Source of the DNA: Lentisphaerota bacterium
Lineage (GTDB): Bacteria; Verrucomicrobiota; Lentisphaeria; Victivallales; Victivallaceae
Length of the DNA: 64,000 nucleotides
Assembly (NCBI GenBank): GCA_024225035.1
Contig: JAAEMX010000170.1
Span: 1-64,000, forward strand
Reading direction: 5' to 3'
Positions 63,985 through 64,000 of this stretch are shown piece by piece (positions within the stretch are counted from its first letter, which is position 1; each line of letters begins with the position of its first letter). Made by a program: the position numbers and the translations under genes. The notes under the pieces are model-generated. The model saw only the letters and a program-made list of their open reading frames with translations, did not search any database and had not been told where the DNA came from.

Positions 63985-64000
63985 GAAGGCGTAAATTGAA

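Noticed and set aside
1-64000. CRISPR arrays, rRNA, tRNA genes or prophage structural genes
   Set aside because: No regularly spaced direct repeats, no cloverleaf with an intact T-loop and no phage morphogenesis genes were seen by eye.

Overview
This is a 64 kb stretch of an AT-rich bacterial chromosome. Most genes have Shine-Dalgarno sites (GAGG/AGGA), several use TTG starts, and TGA is a normal stop. Signal peptides, a lipobox and eukaryote-like proteins point to a Gram-negative, host-associated lifestyle. The DUF5107/TPR sugar locus, ECF transporter, assimilatory APS pathway and alternative-sigma style promoters would suit a PVC-group bacterium such as Lentisphaerota. That placement is inference: there is no rRNA or ribosomal protein gene in the window.

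Layout. 1-3.5 kb: a small membrane protein and a compatible-solute (betaine/choline/carnitine type) ABC transporter whose permease carries a substrate-binding domain with its two halves in swapped order. 3.9-11 kb: a carbohydrate operon (DUF5107/TPR protein, aldose 1-epimerase, sodium/solute symporter) with a divergent AraC regulator. 11-15.4 kb: a cyclohexadienyl-dehydratase-like binding protein, an MFS carrier, an Asp/Glu/hydantoin racemase and a methyltransferase. 15.4-20.4 kb: an ankyrin protein with a YopT/C58-like protease domain, an ECF sigma factor fused to a DNA sliding-clamp-like domain and interrupted by an in-frame TGA, a 223-bp MITE-like element and a secreted YD-repeat-like protein. 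20.4-24.2 kb: a flavoprotein/ferredoxin pair and a sugar porter. 24.2-36 kb: two giant tandem paralogues of unknown function, a DUF218 protein and two paralogues ending in canonical FYVE zinc fingers, which are rare in bacteria. 36-42.3 kb: a single-chain dihydropyrimidine-dehydrogenase-like enzyme split by a frameshift in an A9 tract, divergent from an ECF vitamin-type transporter operon. 42.3-47.5 kb: an Rrf2 regulator, sulfate assimilation genes (cysN, cysD, cysH) and a SulP transporter. 48-50.5 kb: a candidate RiPP cassette (Cys-tailed precursor, radical SAM/SPASM enzyme, CPBP protease). 50.6-64 kb: a calcineurin-like phosphatase, a DUF457 hydrolase, a large PLD-like protein, a GntR pseudogene, a secreted protein, a PEP mutase/isocitrate lyase family enzyme, a mechanosensitive channel, an aromatic amino acid decarboxylase, a secreted GDSL lipase and a possible cysteine-protease fragment.

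Connections. Nine intergenic sites share the layout GGAACA-17 bp-TACTAATA (16 bp in one), a promoter class distinct from the TTGACA/TATTAT promoter of the methyltransferase gene. They lie upstream of the giant paralogues, one FYVE protein, the phosphatase, the PLD-like protein, the lipase, the flavoprotein, the dihydropyrimidine-dehydrogenase-like gene and the ECF operon. This suggests one alternative-sigma regulon joining candidate host-interaction proteins to nutrient acquisition. The clustering of FYVE, ankyrin/protease, phosphatase, PLD-like and lipase genes resembles effector repertoires of intracellular bacteria, but no secretion system is in the window.
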